DNA of 64,000 nt, from the NCBI GenBank assembly GCA_025359785.1, contig JANYET010000014.1, positions 62,001-126,000 of the forward strand. Direction: 5' to 3'. The notes below the pieces were generated by a model, which worked only from the letters and a program-made list of their open reading frames with translations, searched no databases and was not told the origin of the DNA. The first letter of the stretch is position 1. The number at the start of each line of letters is the position of its first letter. Positions 17,748 to 26,667 of the stretch are shown in pieces. Source of the DNA: Alphaproteobacteria bacterium. GTDB lineage: Bacteria > Pseudomonadota > Alphaproteobacteria > Caulobacterales > Caulobacteraceae. The position numbers were made by a program, and so were the translations under genes.

Positions 17748-18677
17748 CTAGGATGCGGCTGCTGCGGCGTCTCGAACCGGCGCGTTGCCTCGGAACAGCT
17801 CGATGATCGCCGAGAAATCCTTGGCCCCGCCGCCCAGCTGGTCGAACAGCGCGTAGAGACCCTCAGCCTGGGCGCCGAGCGGCGTCGCGGCCCCGCACCT
17901 TGCCGCGGCCTCCTGGGCGAGCTTCAGGTCTTTCAGCATCATCGCCGTGGCGAACCCGCCTTCGTAGTCGCGGTTCGAAGGCGCCGCGGGCACCGGGCCC
18001 GGCCACGGGCAATAGCTGGTCAGGCTCCAGCTCTGGCCGGAGGACTTCGACGCGATCTCGAAGAACCGCTCGGGATCCAGGCCCAGTTTTTCAGCGAGCG
18101 CGAACGCCTCGCAGGTCGCGATCATCGTCGCGCCCAGCACCATGTTGTTGCAGATCTTGGCCGCCTGGCCCGCGCCATGGTCTCCAGCCCGGATCGTAGC
18201 CCGCGACATGGGCGCGATCACCGCCTCGATGGCCGGTAAGTCGGCCTCGACGCAGCCAACCATAAAGGCCAAGGTCCCGGCCTCGGCGCCCGCAGCGCCG
18301 CCGGACACCGGGGCGTCGGCGAACCGGAAGCCCCTTTCTTTGTATGGGGGCGCCGTCGCGTCCTTGGCAACGGCGCGGGCGCTTTCCACATCGATCGTCG
18401 AGCAGTCGATCAGCAGCGCGCCGGCCTTCGCGTTGGGCAGGATTTCGTTGGCGTAGACCGCCCGCACGTGCTGCCCGGCCGGCAGCATGGTGATGACGAC
18501 GTCGGCGTCCTTCACCGCGGCGGCCGCCGATCCGGCCGCCGCGCACCCTGCCGCCACCGCCTTTTGCAAGGCGGCGGCGGACAGGTCGAACGCCAGGACC
18601 TCATGACCCGCCCTGGCCTGGTTAGCGGCCATGCCGCCGCCCATGTTGCCGAGGCCAATGAAGGCGATGCGGGTCAT
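17748..18677 (-). CDS. mmsB: 3-hydroxyisobutyrate dehydrogenase
   Basis: Oxidises 3-hydroxyisobutyrate to methylmalonate semialdehyde with NAD+ in valine breakdown. The 309-residue product has the Rossmann motif FIGLGNMGGGMAANQARAG, the substrate motif DAPVSGGAAGAEAGTL and the catalytic lysine in GAGQAAKICNNMVLGATM. The segment GQSWSLTSYCPWPG resembles the valine-pathway enzyme rather than tartronate semialdehyde reductase. Last gene of the leftward set after the exported methyltransferase-like gene (22-base gap) and the 3-hydroxyisobutyryl-CoA hydrolase gene, which supplies its substrate. Confidence 0.92.
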   Translation of the reverse strand: MTRIAFIGLGNMGGGMAANQARAGHEVLAFDLSAAALQKAVAAGCAAAGSAAAAVKDADVVITMLPAGQHVRAVYANEILPNAKAGALLIDCSTIDVESARAVAKDATAPPYKERGFRFADAPVSGGAAGAEAGTLAFMVGCVEADLPAIEAVIAPMSRATIRAGDHGAGQAAKICNNMVLGATMIATCEAFALAEKLGLDPERFFEIASKSSGQSWSLTSYCPWPGPVPAAPSNRDYEGGFATAMMLKDLKLAQEAAARCGAATPLGAQAEGLYALFDQLGGGAKDFSAIIELFRGNAPVRDAAAAAS

Positions 18678-18699
18678 AGAAGCCTCTTAACTCAGGGCC

Positions 18700-19461
18700 T
18701 TACTTGGGCTTGCGGAACTTGAAGATGAACTGGTCGGTATGGCCGCGGATCGCTGGGTCGAACACCGTCTTGGTGTGGTCGTCAGCGGGGTTGGCCAGGA
18801 GCTTGCTCTCGGACTCAAACTTGAAGCCCGCAGCCTCGACCTGCTTGCGCACGATCGACGGTTCGATGCGGTGCAGCTTGTCTTCGGGATCAGGCGCCGC
18901 GCCAACGCCGGCCGCGTGGTCGAGGACGAAAAACACGCCGCCTGGCTTCAGGGCGTCGTAGACCGACTTGTCGAACTTCAGCATGTCGATGCCCGCGACG
19001 TGATTGACGTCGTGATAGTTCTGCGCGGTGAACACAACGTCGGCGGGGGTCGGGACCGAGAGCCCGCCGGCCAGCGGCGCGTGGATCGACTTCACATTGG
19101 CGTAGTTCGGATCGGCCGCGATGGCGTCCGGGCCGGCCGGCGGCGGCGCGGGCTTGGACGGGTCCACCGGCCGGGCCGGACCGCCCACGGCGTAGACCGT
19201 ACCTTTAGGGCCGACGGCCTTGGAGAAGATCCGGGTGAAATAGCCGCCGCCGGGGATCAGATCGACCACGGTCTGGCCCTGTTTCACGCCGGCGATTTCC
19301 AGCATCTCGGCCGGCTTGCGGTCGACGTCACGCTTGGTATCGGCTTCTGGGCGGCCCTTATCGACCACGGCGGCCAACTGGTTGGCGTCCGGCTTGGCGC
19401 AGGCCATGCCCGCCGTCGCGATCACGGCGACCGCAGCGGCCAAAAACAGCTTGGATTTCAT
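18700..19461 (-). CDS. Exported methyltransferase-like protein
   Basis: A 253-residue protein starting with a clear signal peptide (KSKLFLAAAVAVIATAGMACA). A class I SAM-methyltransferase-like fold follows: VDLIPGGGYFTRIFSKAVGPKG as motif I, PADVVFTAQNYHDVNH as motif II/IV, LKPGGVFFVLDHAAG, and a C-terminal HTDQFIFKFRKPK strand. GGGAGGAA lies 6 bases before the ATG. Relatives with signal peptides are known as predicted methyltransferases (COG4798), but SAM is not expected in the periplasm, so the activity is unclear. It sits between two valine-degradation genes without an obvious link to them. Confidence 0.8.
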   Translation of the reverse strand: MKSKLFLAAAVAVIATAGMACAKPDANQLAAVVDKGRPEADTKRDVDRKPAEMLEIAGVKQGQTVVDLIPGGGYFTRIFSKAVGPKGTVYAVGGPARPVDPSKPAPPPAGPDAIAADPNYANVKSIHAPLAGGLSVPTPADVVFTAQNYHDVNHVAGIDMLKFDKSVYDALKPGGVFFVLDHAAGVGAAPDPEDKLHRIEPSIVRKQVEAAGFKFESESKLLANPADDHTKTVFDPAIRGHTDQFIFKFRKPK

Positions 19462-19505
19462 TCGTATTCCTCCCGATGGCGGCCCATTCAGGCGCCGCCC
19501 TGACG

Positions 19506-20558
19506 TCAACGTAAGGGTGTCCACTCCTCTGTGGAAGCCAGGGGCGCGAAAATGCCCTCAATGAGCGTTTCGGAGACCGCTTCCAGCGTCGCCGGGTCCC
19601 AGCGCGGCGCATTGTCCTTGTCCACGATCACGGCGCGCACACCTTCCAGGAAGTCGTGACGCTGCACCACCCGCGCACCGATCCGGTACTCCATGGCCAT
19701 ATTGTCGGAAAACCGCGTCATGGCGCCGCCGAGCCGTAGCTGGCGGAACGCGACCTTCAGGGTCTGCGGCGACTTGGTCGCCAGGATGGCTAGCTGGTCG
19801 CGCGCCCAGGCGGTGTCGGCGGCCTTCAGGTTGGCGACGATCGCCTCGACGCTGTCGCCGGCGAACAGCTTGGCGATCTCGTCCTGGTGAGCGGCCAGGC
19901 TCGGCCTGCCCGCGTCGCCTCCGAATTCGGTCAGCAGGGTCTCGACCGCGCCGGGATCGGCGACGATGGCCGCCTTCAGGTCCGGAATGCGCGCGCTCTC
20001 GACATAGTCCGTCGCGATGCAGGTCAGTTCGCAGTCGGCCGCCTTGATCCGCGCGCCGGTGAGCGCCAGCCACAGGCCGATGTGGTCGCTCATCCGGGAC
20101 AGATACCAGCCCCCGCCGACGTCCGGGAACAGGCCGATGCCGGTCTCCGGCATGGCGAAGGTGGTCCGCTCGGTCGCCACCCGGAACCGACAGGGCCGCG
20201 ACAGGCCAACTCCGCCGCCCATGGTGATCCCGTCCATGATCGCGACCAGCGGCTTGGCATAGTCGTGCAGCAGGGTGTTCAGCCGGTATTCGGTGAAGAA
20301 GAACTCACGCGCCTGTGCGCCGTCCCCTGCCCCGCTTTCCGCCAGCATTCGGATGTCGCCGCCGGCGCAGAAACCGCGCTCGCCGGCATGGTCGATCAGC
20401 ACCAGCGCCACGGCCGGATCGTCCCGCCAGGCCAGCAGTGCCTCGGTCATCAACCGGCACATGTTGGTGGTCAGCGCATGCAGCGCGTGGGGCCGGTTCA
20501 GCGTGATCCGCCCGACAGCGCCCTCGATGCGCGTCACGACTTCCGCAGTGTCGCTCAA
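19506..20558 (-). CDS. 3-hydroxyisobutyryl-CoA hydrolase (enoyl-CoA hydratase family)
   Basis: Releases 3-hydroxyisobutyrate from its CoA ester in valine breakdown. The 350-residue length and the motifs GFCAGGDIRML, DGITMGGGVGLS and FAMPETGIGLFPDVGGGWYLSR point to the hydrolase rather than a hydratase (about 260 residues). The start is TTG at 20558, which overlaps the stop of the toxin gene (TTGA) and has GGAGGA 9 bases upstream. Its translation is therefore probably coupled to the toxin gene. The product feeds the dehydrogenase two genes downstream. Confidence 0.92.
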   Translation of the reverse strand: MSDTAEVVTRIEGAVGRITLNRPHALHALTTNMCRLMTEALLAWRDDPAVALVLIDHAGERGFCAGGDIRMLAESGAGDGAQAREFFFTEYRLNTLLHDYAKPLVAIMDGITMGGGVGLSRPCRFRVATERTTFAMPETGIGLFPDVGGGWYLSRMSDHIGLWLALTGARIKAADCELTCIATDYVESARIPDLKAAIVADPGAVETLLTEFGGDAGRPSLAAHQDEIAKLFAGDSVEAIVANLKAADTAWARDQLAILATKSPQTLKVAFRQLRLGGAMTRFSDNMAMEYRIGARVVQRHDFLEGVRAVIVDKDNAPRWDPATLEAVSETLIEGIFAPLASTEEWTPLR

Positions 20559-20989
20559 ATCCCAGCATCCTCCATCAGATCCACGCAGCTGAGGCCGCAG
20601 CGCCGCGCGACGTCAAGCAATCGCCGATCGCGCGAAACAAGATGGGCCGCTTCCCTCATAGCGAGCGAAAAATAAGCCGTGTCGAAAAGGCTGAGTTCAG
20701 CGCCGCCGGCAATCGCCATCAGGTCATCAATTTCGTCGAGCGTCAGCGCCGGACGACGCGTGATGGCGAGCGACGAGAGGTCCTGCAGAACGTCCGCCAA
20801 TGCGCCGGTCGAGATAAGGCCGCGTCGCCGCAGCCCGAGCAGCGCGTTCCCGACTTCCCAATCAAATATGTGAGGCGCAAGAAATGTCTCGCGTTCCGTC
20901 GACGCGAAGAATTGGTGCGTCCCCTGGGTCCGTTGGCTCGGCAGCGCCCACGCCAAGGCGGCGGACGCGTCCAGCACAAACACAGTCAC
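20555..20989 (-). CDS. PIN-domain ribonuclease toxin (VapC family)
   Basis: A 144-residue PIN-domain protein, predicted as a Mg2+-dependent RNase toxin. Acidic residues expected for the metal site are present: Asp7 (FVLDASAALAW), Glu45 (DWEVGNALL), Asp103 (LSLFDTAYFSLA) and Asp121 (LVSRDRRLL). It starts with GTG at 20989 in a GTGA overlap with the antitoxin stop. It ends in a TTGA overlap with the hydrolase gene. All catalytic residues are intact, so the toxin appears functional. Confidence 0.92.
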   Translation of the reverse strand: MTVFVLDASAALAWALPSQRTQGTHQFFASTERETFLAPHIFDWEVGNALLGLRRRGLISTGALADVLQDLSSLAITRRPALTLDEIDDLMAIAGGAELSLFDTAYFSLAMREAAHLVSRDRRLLDVARRCGLSCVDLMEDAGI

Positions 20990-21252
20990 TCGTCCGCCAT
21001 GCCCTTGATCTCCTCCCAGGTAATATTGAGGATTTCCGGGTTCTCACGAACCATCCGTTCGTGGAGCTTTTGCATCCGCGCGACGATCTCTGCCCCGTTC
21101 CGTCGCCGCGGCGGCGGGGACCTATCCATGATCGAGAGCTTGGCGACAGCCTTGCCGTTACGCGTAATGACGATCTCCTCGCCGTCCGTCTCGACCGCGT
21201 CCAGCAAGGCGGAAAGGTTCGTCTTGGCTTCAAGCACCCCGACTTCGCGCAT
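20986..21252 (-). CDS. Type II antitoxin, Phd/YefM family
   Basis: An 88-residue partner of the PIN toxin. The N-terminal half (MREVGVLEAKTNLSALLDAVE, EEIVITRNGKAVAKL) is the Phd/YefM DNA-binding dimer fold. The C-terminal half from about residue 45 (RSPPPRRRNG, ILNITWEEIKGMADE) is the likely toxin-binding tail. The ATG at 21252 has GGAGG 6 bases upstream, which decides it over a TTG at 21264. A perfect 9-bp inverted repeat 14 bases upstream is the probable operator for autorepression. Confidence 0.92.
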   Translation of the reverse strand: MREVGVLEAKTNLSALLDAVETDGEEIVITRNGKAVAKLSIMDRSPPPRRRNGAEIVARMQKLHERMVRENPEILNITWEEIKGMADE

Positions 21253-21265
21253 GGCGACCTCCAAG

Positions 21266-21284
21266 TCTGACCAGTCTGGTCAGA
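21266..21284. promoter_or_regulatory. Operator of the toxin-antitoxin operon
   Basis: Perfect inverted repeat TCTGACCAG-T-CTGGTCAGA in the 44-base gap between the acyl-CoA dehydrogenase stop and the antitoxin start. Position and symmetry fit a site bound by the antitoxin dimer or the complex, as usual for Phd-type modules. It would also affect read-through transcription into the downstream valine genes. Confidence 0.75.
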
Positions 21285-21296
21285 GTAGCGCGAACT

Positions 21297-22436
21297 CTAT
21301 TGCCGGAACAGCTCCCGCGCGGTGATCACCCGCATGATCTCGTTGGTGCCTTCAAGGATCTGGTGGACGCGCAGGTCGCGCACGATCCGCTCCAGCGGGT
21401 AGTCGGCCAGATAGCCGTAGCCGCCGTGTAGCTGCAGGGCCTGGTTGGCGACCTCGAAGCCGGTGTCGGTGGCGAGGCGCTTGGCCATGGCGCAGTACTG
21501 CGTGGCCCTGGGGTCTCGACTATCGAGCGCGTGGGCCGCGCGGCGCACCATCAGCCGGGCCGCGTCCAGGTCCGTCGCCATGTCGGCGAGGCGCCATTGC
21601 AGGCCCTGGAAGTCCTTGAGAGCATTGCCGAACTGCCGACGCGTCTCCAGGTGCGCCTTGGCTGTGTCGAGCGCGAGGCTCGCGCCGCCCAGCGAGCAGG
21701 ACGCGATGTTGATGCGCCCGCCGTCAAGGCCGGCCATGGCGAAGCGGAAGCCGTCACCCTCCGCGCCGATGCGGTTTTCCACCGGCACGCGGCAGTCGTC
21801 GAAATTGACCTGGGCCGTCGGCTGCGACTTCCAGCCCATCTTCTTTTCCTGGGCGCCGAAGGAGAGGCCGGGCGTCCCGTTCTCGACCACCAGCGCGGAG
21901 ATACCCTTCGGCCCGGGGCCGCCGGTGCGGACCATGACGACGTAGAGGTCCGAGGTCCCGGCCCCGGAGATAAAGGCTTTCGATCCGTTCAACACATAGT
22001 GGTCGCCGTCCTTTCGAGCGGCTGTAGAGAGCGCGGCCGCATCGGAGCCCGATCCGGGCTCGGTGAGGCAGTAGGAGGCGATCAGCGCCATGGTGGTCAG
22101 ACGGGGCAGGTATTTGCGGCGCAGGTCGTCTGACCCGAACCGGTCGATCATCCACGACGCCATGTTGTGGATCGAGATGAAGGCGGCCGTCGAGACGTCG
22201 CCGTAGCTCAGCTGCTCGAAGACGATCGAGGCGTCGAGCCGGCTCAAGGCCGAGCCGCCGACGTCCTCCTGCACGTAGAGGCCGGCGAACCCCAGTTCGG
22301 CCGCCTTGCGCATGACGTCCACGGGGAAATGGCTCTCGGCGTCCCAGCGCGCGGAATGCGGCGCCAGCTCGGCGGCGGCGAAGGCGCGCGCGGCGTCCTC
22401 GATGGCCCGCTGGTCTTCGGTCAGGTTGAAATCCAT
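21297..22436 (-). CDS. Acyl-CoA dehydrogenase, probably isobutyryl-CoA dehydrogenase
   Basis: FAD enzyme of the acyl-CoA dehydrogenase family, 379 residues: N-terminal helical domain ([22 protein letters not shown]), central barrel with [15 protein letters not shown] and FISGAG, and C-terminal domain with [17 protein letters not shown] and the [14 protein letters not shown] end carrying the catalytic Glu. Isobutyryl-CoA is inferred from the neighbouring 3-hydroxyisobutyryl-CoA hydrolase and 3-hydroxyisobutyrate dehydrogenase genes; short-branched-chain substrates remain possible. The start at 22436 matches family length; the open frame runs further upstream only over the amidohydrolase gene. 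Confidence 0.92.
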   Translation of the reverse strand: MDFNLTEDQRAIEDAARAFAAAELAPHSARWDAESHFPVDVMRKAAELGFAGLYVQEDVGGSALSRLDASIVFEQLSYGDVSTAAFISIHNMASWMIDRFGSDDLRRKYLPRLTTMALIASYCLTEPGSGSDAAALSTAARKDGDHYVLNGSKAFISGAGTSDLYVVMVRTGGPGPKGISALVVENGTPGLSFGAQEKKMGWKSQPTAQVNFDDCRVPVENRIGAEGDGFRFAMAGLDGGRINIASCSLGGASLALDTAKAHLETRRQFGNALKDFQGLQWRLADMATDLDAARLMVRRAAHALDSRDPRATQYCAMAKRLATDTGFEVANQALQLHGGYGYLADYPLERIVRDLRVHQILEGTNEIMRVITARELFRQ

Positions 22437-22477
22437 GAGCGCGGAGTCAGCGCGGCTCGCGCCGGCTGTCAATCGCT

Positions 22478-24169
22478 CTAGGCCTGATACATCACCGTCC
22501 CGCCGGTCACGGTGCGGAGGATCTTGATGTCCTTGATCTTGTCCGGGTCGACCGTGTGCGGGTCGGCGGCCAGGACGACGAAGTCGGCGAGCTTGCCGGG
22601 CGTGATCGAGCCCTTGAGGCCCTCTTCGTGACTGGCGTAGGCCCCGTTCAGCGTGTTGACGCGCAGCGCCTCGTCGACGGTGATCTTCTGGTTCGCGCCC
22701 CAGGTCTTTCCGTCCCAGCCCTTGCGCGTGACCATCGCCTGGATGGCCATCAGCGGCGAGAACGGCCCGGGACTGAAGTCCGAGCCCGCGCAGACCGGCA
22801 CGCCGGCGTCGAGGAAGCTGCGGAAAGCCATGGCGTTGCGCATGGCGTCCTCGCCGTAGAACGGGAACTTGTCGGAGTTGTAGTAGGCGTAGGTCGAGAA
22901 GGCCGCGGGCACGGCGCCCGCCGCCTTGATCCGCGCCACCAGGCTGTCGTTGACCAGGCTGCAGTGGGTGATCTTCGGCCGCGCGCCCGGCCGCGGAAAC
23001 AGCGTCTGCGCCCGCTCGATCGCCGTCAGGTAGTTGCCGATCGCCACGTCGCCGTTCGCGTGACAGTTCACATCGATGCCGGCCCGGTGCACGCGCTCGA
23101 CCCAGGCGTTCAGCACGTCCTGGCTCTCGACGAGGTTGCCGTAGTAGGGCGGCGAGACGCCCGGGAACGGCTTGCTCCAAGCCAGCGTCCGCTCCGAGAA
23201 CGAGCCATCGACCAGGTGTTCGGAAGTCGCGCCGAGCTTGATCCATTCATCGCCGAACCCGGTCTGCAAGCCTGACCTGATCATCGCTTCCAGCACCAGG
23301 TCCTGCGGCTCGTAACTCACCCGATGCTTCAGCTCGCCCCGCGCGCGGATGTCCTGCAAGGCCGCGAGGTTGCCGCCCTCGTGGTGGACGGACGTCAGGC
23401 CATAGCGGGCAAACTGCTTGGAGATGAAGGCCACGCCCTGCCGCGCCCGTCTGGCCTCTTCGTCCGGCGAGAAAGTCTGGAACTTGCCGACCTTGGCGAA
23501 GGCGCCGTTGGCGCGGTCGGTGACCCGGCCGGTGAGTTCGCCATCCGGCCCCCGGTCGAAAGTGCCGCCCGGCGGATTGGGCGTCGTCTTAGTGACGCCG
23601 GCCATGGCCAGCGCCTTGGAATTATAGAACGAGGTGTGCCCGCCTCGGTGCTCGACCCGTACGGGGTGCTCGGCGGAGACCTTGTCCAGGTCATGGACAT
23701 TGATCAGGCGGCCATCCGTCACCTTGGTGTCGTCGAAGAAGAAGCCCTGGACCCAGGTCTCCGGCGGCAAGGTCTGGGCCTTGGCCTTCAGCTTGCCGAC
23801 GATCGAGTCGATGGTGACGAACTCGACTTCGTAGGGATTGCCCACCAGGACCTCGAACTGCAGCACATCGCCCACGGCGTGGTTGTGGCAGTCGATAAAG
23901 CCGGGCGTGATCGTCGCGCCTTGGGCGTCGAAGGTCTGGGTCCGCCGGCCCGCCAGCGCCTTGATATCCGCGCTGGACCCCACGGCGACAAACCGGCCGC
24001 CGCGGACGGCAAAGGCCTGCGCGCGCGGCCGCTTGGCATCGACGGTGAAGACCTTGGCGTTCAGGACCACCAGATCGGGCTCGCTCGACGCGGCCGCCCA
24101 GGCCTGCGAAGACCAGGCGGCGCCCGCGCCGGCCAGGCTGAGGAATCCCCGGCGGTTTTGAGACATCAT
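22478..24169 (-). CDS. Exported amidohydrolase (YtcJ-like, amidohydrolase 3 family)
   Basis: A 563-residue metal hydrolase. The Tat-type signal [16 protein letters not shown] precedes a short beta-domain. Metal-binding motifs of the amidohydrolase superfamily follow: GFIDCHNH near residue 95, [21 protein letters not shown] and [26 protein letters not shown] completes the beta-domain. The family acts on amides, formamides or related C-N bonds; the substrate is unknown. First gene of the leftward valine block, 41 bases before the acyl-CoA dehydrogenase gene, and divergent from hemB. Confidence 0.88.
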   Translation of the reverse strand: MMSQNRRGFLSLAGAGAAWSSQAWAAASSEPDLVVLNAKVFTVDAKRPRAQAFAVRGGRFVAVGSSADIKALAGRRTQTFDAQGATITPGFIDCHNHAVGDVLQFEVLVGNPYEVEFVTIDSIVGKLKAKAQTLPPETWVQGFFFDDTKVTDGRLINVHDLDKVSAEHPVRVEHRGGHTSFYNSKALAMAGVTKTTPNPPGGTFDRGPDGELTGRVTDRANGAFAKVGKFQTFSPDEEARRARQGVAFISKQFARYGLTSVHHEGGNLAALQDIRARGELKHRVSYEPQDLVLEAMIRSGLQTGFGDEWIKLGATSEHLVDGSFSERTLAWSKPFPGVSPPYYGNLVESQDVLNAWVERVHRAGIDVNCHANGDVAIGNYLTAIERAQTLFPRPGARPKITHCSLVNDSLVARIKAAGAVPAAFSTYAYYNSDKFPFYGEDAMRNAMAFRSFLDAGVPVCAGSDFSPGPFSPLMAIQAMVTRKGWDGKTWGANQKITVDEALRVNTLNGAYASHEEGLKGSITPGKLADFVVLAADPHTVDPDKIKDIKILRTVTGGTVMYQA

Positions 24170-24275
24170 CGGCTGCGCCCCCGCTTTGCTCTTTCAAGCA
24201 TTGGCCCACAGGCGCTGCGCCAGGTCAAAAGGATGGCTTGCCCTCGCCCGCCTTGCGGGTGCAAACGCGCGGATC

Positions 24276-25292
24276 ATGACCAAAGCGCCCCTCGCCGCCT
24301 ATCCCGCCCTGCGCCTGCGCCGCTTGCGCCAGGCCGACTGGGTCCGCCGCCTGGTCCGCGAGACCGTGCTAACGCCGTCGGACCTGATCTGGTCGATGGT
24401 GGTGCATGAGGGCGACGGCGAGGTCCCGGTGGCCTCGATGCCGGGCGTCAGTCGCCTGTCCGTGAAGGGCTGCGCCGCCGCCGCCAAGCAGGCCAGCGCC
24501 CTCGGCATCCCCGCCATCGCCGTGTTTCCCCATATCGACGGCGCCAAGAAGGACGCCGCCGGCTCCAACGCCGCCGACCCCAACGGCCTGATCGCCAACG
24601 CCGTGAAGGCCATGAAGGACGCCGCCCCAGAGGTCGGGATCATGTGCGACGTGGCGCTTGACCCCTTCACGGACCACGGCCACGACGGCCTGATCGAGAA
24701 CGGCAAGATCCTCAACGACCCGACCATCGAGCGTCTCGTCGCCCAGGGGATCATGCAGGCCAAGGCCGGCTGCGACATCCTCGCGCCGTCCGACATGATG
24801 GACGGCCGCTGCGGCGCCTTGCGCAGCGCGCTCGAGGCGGAAGGTTTGCAGGACGTGATGATCATGTCCTACGCCGCCAAATACGCGTCGGCCTTCTACG
24901 GCCCCTACCGCGAGGCCATCGGCTCGGGGAAGCTGGGCACGGGCTCGGTGGAGAACCCCGGCGACAAGAAGACCTACCAGATGGACAGCGCCAACCACGC
25001 CGAGGCCTTGCGCGAGGTCGCCCTCGACATCGCAGAGGGCGCCGACATGGTCATGGTCAAGCCGGGCATGCCCTACCTCGACATCGTCCGCCAGGTGGTC
25101 GACGCCTTCGCCATGCCGACCTTCGCGTTCCAGGTCTCCGGCGAATACGCCATGCTGATGGCTGCCGCCCAGAACGGCTGGATCGAGGAAGAGCGCGCCA
25201 TCATGGAAAGCCTCGGCGCCTTCAAGCGCGCCGGCGCGGCGGGCGTGATCACCTATTTCGCGCCCAGGGCGGCGAAGCTGCTCGGGGCGTAG
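24276..25292 (+). CDS. hemB: Delta-aminolevulinic acid dehydratase (porphobilinogen synthase)
   Basis: Condenses two 5-aminolevulinate molecules to porphobilinogen. The 338-residue product has both active-site lysines, Lys202 (SYAAKYASAFYGP) and Lys262 (MVMVKPGMPYLD). The metal region DVALDPFTDHGHDG has Asp in place of the zinc-binding cysteines, the Mg2+-type form known in alphaproteobacteria. The ATG at 24276 starts MTKAPLAAYPALR. Upstream in-frame codons to 24186 are not supported. Single gene. Confidence 0.96.
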   Translation: MTKAPLAAYPALRLRRLRQADWVRRLVRETVLTPSDLIWSMVVHEGDGEVPVASMPGVSRLSVKGCAAAAKQASALGIPAIAVFPHIDGAKKDAAGSNAADPNGLIANAVKAMKDAAPEVGIMCDVALDPFTDHGHDGLIENGKILNDPTIERLVAQGIMQAKAGCDILAPSDMMDGRCGALRSALEAEGLQDVMIMSYAAKYASAFYGPYREAIGSGKLGTGSVENPGDKKTYQMDSANHAEALREVALDIAEGADMVMVKPGMPYLDIVRQVVDAFAMPTFAFQVSGEYAMLMAAAQNGWIEEERAIMESLGAFKRAGAAGVITYFAPRAAKLLGA

Positions 25293-25340
25293 TTGCACTC
25301 CTAAACTACATCGGTAAACTGGCTTGATACGGTGCCAGCC

Positions 25341-26663
25341 ATGCGCCTGACTGCCCTGACTATCGCCCTCAGCGCCGCGACAACGGTCCAGGCCGAGACG
25401 CCCTGCCCACCGCTTGAAGTCTTTCGCCCATCCGGCGGACCTGCGGCCTACACGGTCGTGGGGCGCAGCCCGCGGGTTCCGCCGCCGATGCGCCATCTAC
25501 CGGTCCCCGCCGGGGCCCTTGCCAGTGTCGAGATCGCGTTGGCGCGCAGCGGTTGCTTCGGCAACTGCCCCAGCTACACGGTGGCAGTGCGGGGTGACGG
25601 AACCGGGGTGTACGAGGGCGGGCGCTTCGTGCTGGTCTATGGCAAGCATAAGTTCCAGGTCGAACCCGCCCAGGTGGCCTGCCTCCTGCAGCTATTCCGC
25701 GACGCCGACTTCTGGTCGCTGAGTGACAGCTATTCGGCCCAGATCACCGACAATCCCCACTATCAAGTCCGCCTGAGCATCGGCGGCCGGACCAAGATGG
25801 TCTCGGACTATGCGGGCGAGATGGTGGGTATGCCAGCGTCCGTCACGGCGCTGGAGGATGCGGTCGACGCCCTCGGGGCGCGCAGATGGGTCCTGGGTGA
25901 CGCCAGTACCCAGGCGGCCCTGCGCGGCGAGGGCTTCGATTTCAAAAGCTTCGCCGGGGCGAAGCTGCTCGCTATGGCCGTCATTTCCGCGCCGGACGAG
26001 ATGGTTTTTGGTCTGCTGGCGGAGGGAACGCCGATCGACGGCCACGCTGAGGGGTTTAGCGCCGGGCCCGACGGGCTGACCCCGCTGCAGGGCGCCGCCC
26101 GCGAAGGCCGGGCCCGCGTCGCCGCGACCCTGATCAAAGCCGGTGCCCTGGCTTCCGCCTCCCCGGACGCCAAAGCGGCTCTGCTGCGAATCGCGGTGGA
26201 GTCCGGCGATCCGGCGACGGTCCGCGAGATCCTCGCGGCGGGCGCGCAGATCAACCAGCAAAGCAACCAGGATCATCCGCCGATCACCTTGGTCTGGAGC
26301 TCACGCTATACCGACAGCAGATTCTCGAACCGAGATGTGGCTGGGGTCATACGCGTGCTGCTGTCCGCCGGCGCTGATCCGCGTGCGCACGACGAAAACC
26401 TCCGCACGGCCCTTCACTTCGCCGACGGCGCGGATGGTATCACCTTGCTGCTGAAGGCCGGCGGCGAGTTGGAAGCGCATGACGGGCTCGGGCGCACGCC
26501 CCTACTCTCGGCCCAGAGCGACGAGGCCGCCGTGGCCCTCATCCAGGCCGGCGCCAACGTGAGGGCGAAGGCCGACAACGGCGAGACGTTCGAGGTGATC
26601 GCGAAGCGTCAGAAATTCACCAACGCCCTGGCGCTGCTGCGGGCCCAGTCGGGTTCGCGCTGA
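25341..26663 (+). CDS. Secreted DUF6438 and ankyrin-repeat protein
   Basis: A 440-residue protein. A signal peptide (LTALTIALSAATTVQA) is followed by a DUF6438 domain at about residues 60-160 with SVEIALARSGCFGNCPSYTVAVRGDG, where the two Cys may form a disulphide. Four to five ankyrin-like repeats cover about 230-435 (GLTPLQGAAREGRARVA, LLSAGADPRAHDENL, LGRTPLLSAQSDEAAVALIQAGANV). A role in periplasmic protein contact is inferred from the repeats. The ATG at 25341 is preferred over a GTG at 25332. Partner unknown. Confidence 0.8.
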   Translation: MRLTALTIALSAATTVQAETPCPPLEVFRPSGGPAAYTVVGRSPRVPPPMRHLPVPAGALASVEIALARSGCFGNCPSYTVAVRGDGTGVYEGGRFVLVYGKHKFQVEPAQVACLLQLFRDADFWSLSDSYSAQITDNPHYQVRLSIGGRTKMVSDYAGEMVGMPASVTALEDAVDALGARRWVLGDASTQAALRGEGFDFKSFAGAKLLAMAVISAPDEMVFGLLAEGTPIDGHAEGFSAGPDGLTPLQGAAREGRARVAATLIKAGALASASPDAKAALLRIAVESGDPATVREILAAGAQINQQSNQDHPPITLVWSSRYTDSRFSNRDVAGVIRVLLSAGADPRAHDENLRTALHFADGADGITLLLKAGGELEAHDGLGRTPLLSAQSDEAAVALIQAGANVRAKADNGETFEVIAKRQKFTNALALLRAQSGSR

Positions 26664-26667
26664 GGCC

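Noticed and set aside
22437-23246. Upstream extension of the acyl-CoA dehydrogenase frame
   Set aside because: The extension lies within the amidohydrolase gene in another frame; the family N-terminus begins at 22436.
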